Source: Siphonodentalium dalli (lineage: Eukaryota > Mollusca > Scaphopoda > Gadilida > Siphonodentaliidae). From it: a stretch of 64,000 nt of DNA. Below, one piece after another: positions 54,070 to 64,000 of the stretch. Location: positions 2,879,784-2,943,783 of the forward strand of contig CP136066.1 of the NCBI GenBank assembly GCA_032622095.1, written 5' to 3'. The notes beneath the pieces are model-generated. The model saw only the letters and a program-made list of their open reading frames with translations. It searched no databases and was not told the DNA's origin. A program made the position numbers and the translations under genes. How positions within the stretch are numbered: position 1 is the stretch's first letter; each line of letters starts with the position of its first letter.

Positions 54070-56800
54070 GATATGGAGATGGCCTGGGTGACTGTATATA
54101 ACTTATATGTGGATACAGGCGAATAGCAATCTTATCAATGGTAGTGCATATCCGCTCGCCATCCGCGACGCAAACGACACCAAATGTGATTTAATTCATG
54201 GTATATCATTAGAGAAAAACGTGTATGAATTCGGTGGAAATTGGTGCCAAATAAATTTGTACCAGCGTTTGCCTCTTTTGACATATTTAAACCACTCCCA
54301 TTAGACTCATGGATGCATGATATACTGGCGATGATTATATATATGTTTGGTGGTAATCAGCAACTAAACAAATTCTGAGAATAGTAAGAGTAATTTGACG
54401 TCTTTAAATCACACGATGATATTCCTGGTATCATAGAGAACAATAATATATCAATTTGGTGGAAATCTGGGCTAAAAATAGTTTATTAAATCAATTGTTG
54501 ATTGTCGAACAACGCCATATTGCGAAGGTGATTATGTATTCGTTTGGTGGAAATCGGCGACAAAACTATTTCACGATATATTTTTTATTTTGCCGACCTC
54601 CCCCTTTTCTTCCCCTGACACCAACAGCGTCATTTTAGAAAATTTTACCCGCACCGTTATCTTCCTTGTAATTAGTTACCCCTCTTAGAACGCCTTGGTG
54701 CCATCTCGATTGTACCGCGTGAAGTTATATATAGAACGCACACAGACAGACAGACAGCACTATTTGATTTATTGTATCATTTGAGAAGAACGTGTCTGAA
54801 TTTGATGGTAATTAGTACTAAAAATATTCTGTATCAGTGTTGGTGACCCTCCCTGTCCTATTGCAGTCTCAAGCTGCACACAATAAGACTCATTAGAGAT
54901 TAGAGATGCATATATATGAAATTGGTGAAAATTGGCGAGTATACAAATTCGTATCAAATTTAAGGTCCCCATATCTCTCACCCATAGGCATAGGGCACAC
55001 ATTTGGTGTATCTAAACGACACGATAAGATTCCTTATATCACAGAGAAGAATATGTATCAATCTGGTGGAAATCGGCACTTAACATATAGATATAATTTG
55101 TTGTGTCCCTCTCATCTCTATACACCACTGACTCGAATGGCCCAACTTATGACATCCTTAAACCACAGGATTATACTCCTGATATCATGGAGATGATTGT
55201 TTATAAGTTTGGTGATAATCGGCGACTAAACAATTTTATTTATCAAATTTGGTACCAATCCACACCCCCATCTCTCAAACAAACAGCACCACTATGGCGT
55301 CTTTAAATCACACGATTAGATTCCTCGTATCTTGGCTAAGAACGTGAACCAATTTGGTGGAAATTGGCGCAAAAAAATTGTGCATAAATTTTGGTGCCCC
55401 TGTCCCTTTCAATGCAACTCTGACTCGAATGAGGCCACATTTGACAGATATAAGCAACACCATTAGACTACTCATACCATGGGGATGATTTTGTATAAGA
55501 GTGGTGGCAATCGGCGACTAAACCAATTATTATCAAATTTAGTGCCCACCCCCTCCCAATCTCTCAACCAAAAGACAAAAATTTGGCGTTGTTAAAGCGC
55601 ACAATTTGATTCCTTGTATAATGGAGAAGAATATATATCAATTTGGTGGAGATCGGCGTTAAAATTAGTTTTACAATTTTGGTGCCCCTCTCCCCTTCCG
55701 TGCATCCCTGACTCGAACGACGCCACTTATAAACCACACCGTTGGTTTTTTCATATCATGGGTTTGGCGTTGTTAAATCACACAATTAGATTCCTTATAT
55801 CACGAAGAAGAATATATATCAATTTGGTGGAGATCGGCGCTAAATTTTTTTTTATAATTTTGGTGCCCCTCTTCCCTTCCGTGCATCCCTCACTCGAACG
55901 GCGCCACTTTTAAACCACACCATTGGTTTTTTCATATCATGGGGATGATTATATATAAGTTTGGTGGAAATCGGCGACAGAAAAAAAAAATCAATTTTGG
56001 TGCCCCTGTCCCTTTCAATGCAACTCTGACTCGAATGAGGCCACATTTGACAGATATAAGCAACACCATTAGACTCCTCATACCATGGGGTTGATTTTGT
56101 ATAAGAGTGGTGGCAATCGGCGACTAAACCATTATTATCAAATTTAGTGCCCACCCCCTCCCAATCTCTCAACCAAAAGACAAAAATTTGGCGTTTTTAA
56201 AGCGCACAATTTGATTCCTTGTATAATGGAGAAGAATATATATATCAATTTGGTGGAGATCGGCGCTAAAATTAGTTTTTCAATTTTGGTGCCCGTCTCC
56301 CCTTCCGTGCATTCCAGACTCGAACGACGCCACTTAAAAACCACACCGTTGTTTTTTTCATATTATGGGTTTGGCGTTGTTAAAGTGCACAATTTGATTC
56401 TTTGTATAATGGAGAAGAATATATATCAATTTGGTGGAGATCGGCGCTAAAATTAGTTTTTCAATTTTGGTGCCCCTCTCCCATTCCGTGCATCCCTCAC
56501 TCGAACGGCGCCACTTTTAAACCACACCATTGTTTTTTTCATATCATGGGGATGATTATATATAAGTTTGGTGGAAATCGGCGACAGAAAAAAAAGTCTG
56601 CCCCTCCCCTTTCCGGGCACCCCTGACGCGAACGGCGCGACTTTTGCCATAGATTCCTCATATCACGGGGATTATTATATATAAGTTTGGTGGCAATCGG
56701 CAACAATTTATTTTCTGCCCCTCTCTCTTTTCTGCCCTTGACAACAACCGCGTCACTTTAGAAAATTCTAACCCCGACCATTATCTTTCTCGTAAAAAGC
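54070..56800. repeat. Large array of ~150-200-bp units around GGTGGAAATCGGCGAC
   Basis: At least fourteen variants of TTTGGTGGAAATCGGCGACT (or GGAGATCGGCGCTAAAA) recur, for example near 54345, 54543, 55062, 55208, 55502, 55643, 55825, 55963, 56109, 56247, 56437, 56570 and 56690. They alternate with TTGGTGCCCCTCTCCCCTTC, ACTCGAACGGCGCCACTT and CATATCATGGGGATGATTAT. Higher-order copies of about 600 bp (55614-55913, 56211-56470) show recent block duplication. It ends at an (ACAG)n tract. All open frames here repeat with the array. Confidence 0.85.
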
Positions 56801-56859
56801 TACTCCTAGTAGACCCCTTTGGCATCATCTAGATGGTCCCCTGTGAATTTCTATAGAAC

Positions 56860-56910
<51 letters not shown>
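56860..56910. repeat. (ACAG)n microsatellite
   Basis: About twelve copies of ACAG/CAGA close the 54-57 kb array. A shorter one lies near 54740-54757 at the end of an earlier block. Confidence 0.95.
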
Positions 56911-57332
56911 TTCGCAAATATAGATATAGATTTAGAATATTACAATGGGTTCTTTCACTTTGACCTTCTTCAATAGTACAAACCGGAAACAGTATTGGTA
57001 ATCGCAAGTGAATCGGTCGCACGCGCAAGCTAGTGTGAAAGTATATTCTTCTATATCCCCTTCTGGGTGATATCGATATTTATCTAAACGCATTTTTTTC
57101 TATAATTCACTGTTGGGCGTATACTAAATTGTCACACCTACTATCACATCGATACTGTGGTACGTGTGTCCGCAGCCATTACCTAGGCCCACATAAGAAA
57201 GAATGTTCCAGACAGGAACTCTCTTATTGCCATGATGGTCCTATTTGATGCCTGAAATTTACAGAGATCTTATTGGAAGAACAAAATATCAAGAGTAGTA
57301 GTATTCAACAGTAAAACTATTCTTTGATAAAT
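56911..57332. other. Unassigned intronic sequence
   Basis: No gene or repeat recognised. Confidence 0.4.
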
Positions 57333-57542
57333 GCAAATTTAATTTTTTAGACAGTGCAATTTTTTTTAAAGATTTGGTGGGATTCGAACCCGGTCCATGA
57401 CGGCGAGCGCGCCTTGTGACTCTAAGTCCGACGTCAATACCACATGGCCGCCCAAGCGACACCAAAAGGAAGCTCAAATGGCCGCTGTATTCCGACGTCG
57501 CACTTAGGACACTATTTGCACTGTCGCAAAAATTAAATTTGC
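57333..57542. mobile_element. Inverted-repeat element enclosing a tRNA-like core
   Basis: GCAAATTTAATTTTTTAGAC with AGTGCAA (57333-57359) is inverted at 57516-57542 (TTGCACTGTCGCAAAAATTA then AATTTGC), with 24-25 of 27 positions pairing. Between them, on the minus strand, lies a tRNA-derived sequence (next entry). SINEs do not normally carry terminal inverted repeats, so this may be a MITE that captured a tRNA-like segment, or a SINE inserted in a MITE. Confidence 0.65.
57378..57460 (-). pseudogene. tRNA-derived sequence (A and B boxes)
   Basis: On the minus strand the start GTCGCTTGGGCGGCCATGTG has an A-box-like D-arm region, and GGGTTCGAATCCCACC is a textbook B box and T arm. The length (about 83 nt) is like type II tRNAs (Leu/Ser). 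The 5' end does not pair with the 3' end to form an acceptor stem, and no clean anticodon arm is seen. It is read as a tRNA-derived promoter, not a working tRNA gene. Confidence 0.65.
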
Positions 57543-58400
57543 TTCTAAAAATAGGCGCATTGTGTTGTATAATCCCAGATATGTTCAAAGAGCAATGCTC
57601 GGCATGTTTCGGAGGCGTAAATATAACATGCTACTGTGCCATATCTCCTATATATATATATATATATAATATTCTTTGATATTTTGTTATTTAGGGTGAG
57701 ATGTTTATTACAGGTAAGATGTTTTGCCATTTAAAAAGTGGTATATTACCTTGGCATCCACATTATATAGAACAGTTAAAGTATCCACCAACTGACCCAC
57801 CAAATATCCCATAGTCCGTGTATAATTATTGTACATAACTAGCGGCTTTACGAATTCGTATACTTCCATATAATTAAAAGTTTGAATGATTCTCGTTTTA
57901 CATGTATTGCGCTTCACCACTATCTATTTCTTCTTCTCTCTCCCTATTTCTCGCGTTGATGCTACTTTTATGTTTTGATTTTTATGGTGTACACCTGTTT
58001 GTTTGTTTTCACTGTCATCTGTAGTTGACCAAAGTAGCAGGTACTGTGTTTCTCTGGTACTTTGTGCACAAGTACATTTCCCAGTGAATGTTTGAAGTCA
58101 CGTTATGTCTGGGAAAATTCAATTTACATGAATATATAGTAGCATGTGATTGCCCCTATACTTCTGAACTATGAGACTGCTTCAATAATTCAATAGCATT
58201 AGGTATTCTGTACACGAACCAAGAAGATGGACACCTCTGCCAAATTACAGACATTGTAATTTGTATCACAATGCAGACAAGACAATTGAGTGCACAAATA
58301 GTCATACTATTTTTCTTGATATAAACGGTAAATATTGTTCCATGCTCACATACAAGACACCATTAAGTTAGTGGTACGTACGTTTTACGATATAATTATA
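57543..58400. other. Unassigned intronic sequence
   Basis: A (TA)n stretch lies at 57650-57668. No gene recognised. Confidence 0.4.
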
Positions 58401-59055
58401 GCGTCGCCATGAGTAAACCGTTCGCGCCAAAACTCAGGAAATCGCACTCAAATGGCGCGTTGATACTCCTAATAACTTCCACTCATCAAAAACTGTTTAT
58501 CTCCATGTTTGATTTTTGGAGTATTTTTTCACGTTTCATTTTCGGTGAAATTTACATATTTGGACCCACCCGAATGTGAGCTCTCCGTTGGGCAGGTTGC
58601 TTATATCGTAGAATGCTCAAAGTTTAGGAGATTATCTACGGTATATCAAAATACATGCTCCTGCATTAGCTCGCTCTTTCATTAGCCCGTTCCGATTTGG
58701 CGGGAAAAATGGGTTAGTGATACAGCACTTAACTATTCTCATTTACCTTATAAAGCCTCGCCACGAGTAAACCTTCGGCTTTAGGGCGATTGAAACAGAC
58801 ATGACTAAGTTGCGCCTGGACACTAGCTATCACATCCACTTATCAAATTTCGTTTATCTTGATGTTTGATTTTTTGACAAATTTTCCCCCTTAGATTTTC
58901 GTTGGAATTTGCCAAAAGTCTGAAGCTGGGTCGCTTTTGGGCATGATGCTTTTATAGTACAGTGGTCAAACCTTTGAATCGTACCTACAGGATATCGCCG
59001 TATCTGCTACTGCATTAAACTTGCTTAATAATTAGACCGCTTGGATTTGACGCTA
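58401..59055. repeat. Two-copy diverged tandem duplication, ~354 bp
   Basis: GTCGCCATGAGTAAACC (58403) and CCTCGCCACGAGTAAACCTT (58756) start two units. They share TCCACT(C/T)ATCAAA, GTTTATCT, ATGTTTGATTTTT, GAATTTGCC/AATTTAC, TACGGTATATC/CAGGATATCGC and TGC(T/A)CCTGCATTA in order. The unit is old and non-coding. Confidence 0.65.
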
Positions 59056-59834
59056 TAAATAGAACATTTATTGTCCCGATCGTAGGTCGGTAACGGTCGG
59101 ACCAAAAAACTAGCAATTGGTATATTCTGATCCGCATCACTCTTCCCATTCGAACCATGCACTAAAAAATTGACAGCGCTGGACTTGTTTTTTTTTGTTT
59201 TTTTTGTTTTGTTTTGTTGTTGCTAAATCTGCCGTTTACATCCGCCACCGGTCTGCCTGGTCCCACAACCCGGTCTGGTCTCACAACTCCGGCATGGTCC
59301 CACCGCTTTTCCGGGCCTGGTCTCACCCTCTCCTGCGCTCCGACTCCTCCAACAGCTATTTTCCTTCATTAAGGAGAGAAATTTATTATTTGGGACATTC
59401 AGGGGTGGGTAACTGTCAATTTTCGACCAATTTACAAAATATTCACGGTATCGTTATCGGTGTAAAATGTAGACTATGACATGTAAGTTTGGTCGCAATC
59501 GAAGAGACTTCATTTTTTACGACTTTGAACACCCGTCCCCCACTCCCCGGGTAATAATCGGACAACGTCCATTTTGTGGTACTGAACCACGTTTAAGTTG
59601 CTCTACATAGTAACATTTGTCCCGTTCCGCTGCCTCAATGCGTTCCATATATACTATACAATTGTCGATAAATGTGAGAGGCCGGTTTAAGGGCCATAAC
59701 TCTATGAATCAAGCACGGACAGAATTGTCAATAGATTTACCGCCGTGTACTGTAGAATCTATAGACAATCAGAAAATTTCAGCGTTGTACATGCAGCGGT
59801 TCCTGAGATCTCGCGTACCAAATTTACTCAGAAA

Positions 59835-59866
<32 letters not shown>

Positions 59867-60265
59867 TGGAGAAACGTAAAAGGGCGATAACTCTGCAAAG
59901 AAACGGTGTACCGAAATTCTGAGGCGTACATTTTCAGTAGCTCTTAGTTGCCTACTTTTCCAAGAAATTTCGCGTTCCTAGTTTCATTATTTTTCTCAGT
60001 ATGTCCAATTAAACGGAAAACTGGGTCAACAGAAATACAATATACTCCCATATTAAAATATGGAAGTATAATATTGCCATCTCATTTCATTTTGCACTGT
60101 CTATATGAAGACGACCACCTTGGTCATACTGCTCCTGCACAATACGATCATTTTATTTGATGTTTAGTCAATGTTTCATTTAGTATTGTGCAAATAAACA
60201 TTTTCTATTATATTCATGATTTTATTTATTAAAGATTGGACTGAATATCACAATGACCATGTACA
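59056..60265. other. Intronic sequence with simple repeats
   Basis: T/G-rich run at 59189-59220; TGGTCTCACA-type decamers repeated four times at 59258-59327; (AAT)n at 59835-59863. 'GGCCATAACTCT' occurs at 59693, in variant form near 59885, and again at 61051, marking a dispersed non-coding repeat. No gene. Confidence 0.45.
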
Positions 60266-60341
60266 TTAGACGTGTAGTATTACATAGAGCGACCGCACCC
60301 TTATTAGACGTGTAGTATTACATAGAGCGACCGCACCCTTA
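60266..60341 (+). repeat. 38-bp exact tandem duplication before a splice acceptor
   Basis: TTAGACGTGTAGTATTACAT plus AGAGCGACCGCACCCT is present twice without visible change. It directly adjoins ATTTCAG at 60341-60347, so the branch-point region of the following exon has been duplicated. Confidence 0.9.
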
Positions 60342-60347
60342 TTTCAG

Positions 60348-60479
60348 TTTCGTTGACTCAATAGAGACCCCGTGCTGGCGGAAGTACCGATTCGGCAGTC
60401 TTGGCGATGGAGGATGGGAGGTCTGTGTAACGGACAAGTATTCAATCGAGAAGAATAGGTGCATCGTTTACTCATTCGG
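60348..60479 (+). CDS. Third exon of METTL24-like gene (start of methyltransferase domain)
   Basis: TTATTTCAG (to 60347) and TCGG|GTGAGT (60480) bound 132 bp, one base plus 43 codons plus two bases. The exon encodes CWRKYRFGSLGDGGWEVCVT then KNRCIVYSFG. RxGxxGDGGWxVC followed some 15 residues later by CxVYSFG is the N-terminal signature of METTL24-like proteins (Methyltransf_21/FkbM-related, SAM-dependent methyltransferase fold). The SAM-binding and catalytic remainder is not in the window and should follow beyond 64 kb, since the next intron contains the gypsy element. Its left phase (one base) complements the two-base end of the exon at 48254. Substrate of this family is not established; METTL24 itself is poorly characterised. 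Family call is firm, gene-level orthology is not. Confidence 0.85.
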
Positions 60480-61389
60480 GTGAGTTATAAGTGCATCGTT
60501 TGTTTCATATTACGACATTAATGCTTTAAGCCCACCGATCTACTGGGCGACAAAAGCGCTCGCAAAAATTCAAACAGCAGGGTCGTAATATGACCATACG
60601 CTAGCGTAATCAACGAACCAACGCTAAATCGCTCACATTCCCACCAAATAAGATCCGGTTAATCGAAAGAATGGACCCCAATCGTAATTTAGAGTATAAA
60701 TTAGGCCAATCGTATTTGCAGGTAGTCTTGATTTTTCAGATATAGACTATACGTGGTATAAACTACCAACATCAAAGCGAAATAAAAGGTCGACCGACCA
60801 CAGTGTCCCCCGACAACGTGGCAAGTCGATGCCGCTTTGTTAAAGAAATGTTGTTGAAAGTCGAAAGGGTTAATAATTCATTAAGAACATAATTTTTCCA
60901 TCACCGAAATACATGTTGCACATCTCCAATATGTGGGTAACAATAATCTGAAGTTTCATATATCTACGATCAAAACTGTAGGATGAGTTGATTACACCAT
61001 GAAGGTACCCTCATACAGAAAATTATGAAAAATGTTTTTCAAAGTCGAAAGGCCCATAACTCTGGGAAAAAACATGGATCAAACTCAAATTCGAATTTGA
61101 CCTGTGTTTTGATATGAACGACCCACACAAAAAAAACTGAATTTTCAATTAAACAATCCAAACTGGAGTAATCATCCGGAAACCAAAGAAAAAAACAAGA
61201 ACAATTGCATTTTCTAATTTTCAGAAAAACTTTTTCGAAAAAGCACTGCAATGTATGCATTTTTTGGGCATTTTCGTGAATTTTTCACAAAAATTGTTGG
61301 ATAATATAACTTTTTGCACGTCGTGGATGTGTGGAAGAATGAAGTCAGTTCTTGTATATCATTTATTCACATCTAATATCAATGTATAG
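60480..61389. other. Unassigned intronic sequence
   Basis: Follows the donor at 60480. CGAAAGGCCCATAACTCTGG near 61047 belongs to a dispersed repeat. No exon is recognised before the retrotransposon. Confidence 0.4.
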
Positions 61390-64000
61390 TCAACAGTCTA
61401 ATCCCTCTAGATAGAAATTGAGTTTCTTTAGACATACATATATGGCGAGTGCTTCGCGCTCTGTGGTACTGTAATTTCGTTGAGAGTGATTCAACTTTTT
61501 GCTAACAAAGCAAATTGGAAATTCCGGGGTTTTGATATCAGTTTCTAATTTGTTTTCTGGGTATGGCTGGACTAATGATCCCCCCACTGAATGCATTGAT
61601 GCATCGCAATATAAGATCATTTTCCTGTTCCTACCAGGGTAGGCCAGAGTAGGTACTTTAAGCAAATTTTGTTTTAGTGTATCAAAAGCATTTTGACATT
61701 CTTCGGACCATGCAAATTTTGCGTAACGAGCAGTTAATTTAATTAATGATGCAGCAGTGTCGGAGAAATCTTTACAATAGTTCCGATAAAAATTAAAAAT
61801 CCCTAATACTCTACGGACTTCTTTCACTGATGTTGGGGCTGGCACATCTTGTATGGCTTTAACTTTGGCGGGATCTGGGCGTGTTCCATTTTGTGATACG
61901 ATATGCCCTAAAAATTTTACTTCTTTCATATAAAATTGGGACTTTGTTAATCGTGCTACTAATCCATACTCTCTGAGTCGTTCAAATACTATTTTGAGGT
62001 GCTGTTTATGGAGGGCCTCCGTTTCGCTGTGACAAATTAAATCGTCGACGAAGCTGTCAACAAAACTTAACCCTTCCAATGCTTTATGGATTAATGTCAA
62101 AAACGTCGCGCTCGAGTTGCAATAGCCAAATAGGGCCCTTGTAAAAGAAAACAATCCGAAATCTGTGATCATAGTTAACTTTTCTTGATGTTCTTTGAGA
62201 ACACCGATAACATGATAAGCTTGGCTAATGTCGATTGTGGAAAAAACTTTGGATTTTTGGAGGCGGCTGGAAACTTCGGTAAAAGAGGGGAGGTACCATC
62301 GTAATGGGACGGTGATTTTATTTAGCTTTCTCAGGTCCATACATAGTCTATAATTTTGATTTCCATTAGGATCTACGATTCCCTTACGGATCAATAAGGC
62401 AGGGAATGACCAACTCGCGTTTGTAGTTTTCTTTATAATACCAGCATCTAATAATTTTTGAAGTACTTTTTCCATGTGTTCGCGTCTATGTAATGGAGTA
62501 GGATACGCACGACAAAAGATAGGTTCTGCATCTGGTTTGGTATCAACACGCATGACTATTTTATCGCAAAATCCTACCTTATTTGGATCGTTTGTAAACA
62601 CATCTTGATATTGGGAGACCAGTTCAAGTAGTTCAATTTTGTGGTGGTCTGGGGCACATATATCGTCCCATTTGAATGGTTTCTGGCCAGCCTTAGATAT
62701 TTTTGTTTGATTTTCTATACTAAATACTTCTTGAGAATCATTCATTTTATTTGTGGTGGGTACTTTAGCCTTTGTTTGACAGATCTGGTCTGAACTTAGG
62801 CCATGTGTTTTCGCAACTATATTACCTTTAAATATAGACATATACGAGTCTGAATTATTCATGATCATGACCGGTATATCTCGTTTTGATGCAGAAACTA
62901 TCCCGTCCATAATGGACACATTAGGTTCATCCTTAAATATGCCGATATCGGCGTGACTTACTCCAAGATATGGTGTCTCATACATGTCTGGTGTACCAAT
63001 TATTTTTGTGTTCACCAATGCACATGAATGGGGTGGTAATTTGATATCTTGCCGCGAACGTAGCAATGATGCTATATGTAAATCCTGTAACATGGGAAAT
63101 GTTTTGTTGCCTACTCTAAATGCATTCAAATCAAAATAGAGTCTTACATGTTTGTCTGTTAAAAAATCGCGACCAAAAATCGCTGATCTTGCTAGGTTGG
63201 GTAATATAAAGAATTTATGTACTAATGACATTGATCCAATTTTGAAGGGCAAATGTATACTGCCGTATACTTGCATATTTTGGCCTGTTGCTGAGGTCAG
63301 AATTATTTTTTCTTTTATTAACGGGGGCTTATTTGGAAGGGAGCGATATACGTCATATTTTAAGCAACTTGTACTTGCCCCAGAGTCAAGTAATGCCCTA
63401 ATGCGTTGGTTACCAATTTTAATAATTGTTGAACAAGGCGTTTGCTGTTGCAGTCCTTGTGCAATCTCTGCATGGTATTTGAGTTTAGGTAATGTATGCA
63501 ATTGCATCTGTTCCGACTGGTTATTTATACTTTGACAGTTTTTACTCGGCTCATTATTATTATTATTTTGGTAAACCGTTGCAATTCGATTAGCTTGTCG
63601 TTGGTTTCGAGTTTTAGTGTTTACTTCACTATTAATGTCCTTTTGTTTGGGAACGATCTTATGTAATCGTTTATTCATATCTGTTCTAACGTGACCAGCG
63701 GGATTTATATTTATCATTGGGGAATGCACGTGTTTGTTCATGCTCGTATCAGCATCATAAGATGTATTAGGTTTCGATTTATTGGCCTGGTCTGAACGAT
63801 GTCTCTGTTCTTTTATAGTAACATGTGCTGCTCTGGTGTTTAGGGTACCAGTCGCTGGTTTGGTTGCATAACTACTTAGCTTCTGGTAATTAGGTGGACA
63901 TTTATTTATGGTCATATGTTTTGACGGTGTTTTGAATACGGTTTTAGTTTGATATCTCGCGCTCTGATGTGATGTATTATGATGATGATGATTATGATTT
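61390..64000 (-). mobile_element. Ty3/gypsy-type LTR retrotransposon polyprotein, truncated
   Basis: A minus-strand frame is open from the window edge to a stop at 61390. The first ATG is at 63915, but the frame continues upstream, so this is the inner part of a Gag-Pol. Numbering from that ATG: an Asn/Gln/Lys-rich linker (1-150); an aspartic protease with LLDSGAST at 175-182 (catalytic D177); a reverse transcriptase at about 470-640 with a catalytic-core Asp at 562 (TIDISQAY) and SFVDDL at 621-626, Phe replacing the usual Tyr of YxDD; a connection region; and RNase H with YCDAS (D771) and TTEREALAI (E821). The protein ends at residue 841 before the rest of RNase H, and no integrase follows, so the copy is 3'-truncated. 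No LTR, primer-binding site or polypurine tract is seen. It lies antisense to, and probably within an intron of, the METTL24-like gene. Confidence 0.93.

Noticed and set aside
57378-57460. Functional tRNA gene
   Set aside because: Good A and B boxes but no acceptor-stem pairing and no clear anticodon arm; enclosed in an inverted-repeat element.

Overview
The window looks like euchromatic DNA from an animal with a repeat-rich, AT-rich genome, most likely a mollusc (inferred). The pointers are abundant self-complementary words such as ACATGTACATGT, dispersed repeats of the TTTTAGCTCACCTGAGACG and 'AGAGTTATGGCCCTT' kinds that I associate with bivalve and gastropod genomes, a 5S-rRNA-headed SINE, and scattered exons with GT/AG borders instead of compact genes. 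Nothing supports a prokaryote, an organelle, an rRNA operon or a CRISPR array.

One host gene can be argued from the sequence. On the + strand, three exons with compatible phases (43254-43361, 48106-48254, 60348-60479) encode the N-terminal part of a type II membrane protein. It runs into the start of a METTL24-like (Methyltransf_21/FkbM-like) domain, seen in the GDGGWEVC ... CIVYSFG motifs. The rest of the methyltransferase lies to the right of the window. Three further possible exons (35146, 36485-36559, 40358-40447), two of them duplicates of each other, lie upstream.

Layout. 1-4 kb: small inverted-repeat elements, including a three-unit tandem array of a TIR element interrupted by a second MITE and by a 5S-derived SINE. 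5.2-6.7 kb: an array of ~160-bp units. 6.8-18.5 kb: sequence rich in TAC(NN)GTA palindromes, no convincing gene, and at 11.1-12.0 kb nested transposons (hAT-type MITE inside a TA-flanked MITE, with a piggyBac-type end inside the hAT-type MITE). 18-24 kb: further MITEs and an odd stretch built of TTTAATGG/CCATTAA words. 25.1-26.1 kb: a truncated TatD-type nuclease fragment abutting a broken Crypton-type tyrosine recombinase. 27-32 kb: foldback elements, a tandem trio of mariner-type MITEs and an unidentified coding-like frame at 29.1-29.4 kb. 34-61 kb: the host gene region, its introns filled by minisatellites (12-48 bp units), palindromic piggyBac-type MITEs, a LINE 3' end, a large 54-57 kb array and a tRNA-like core between inverted repeats. 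61.4-64.0 kb: a Ty3/gypsy-type polyprotein on the - strand, truncated inside RNase H and running off the right edge.

Most long open frames in the window are by-products of tandem repeats or chance. The features that work together are the three methyltransferase exons; nearly everything else is mobile-element sediment, much of it datable by nesting.
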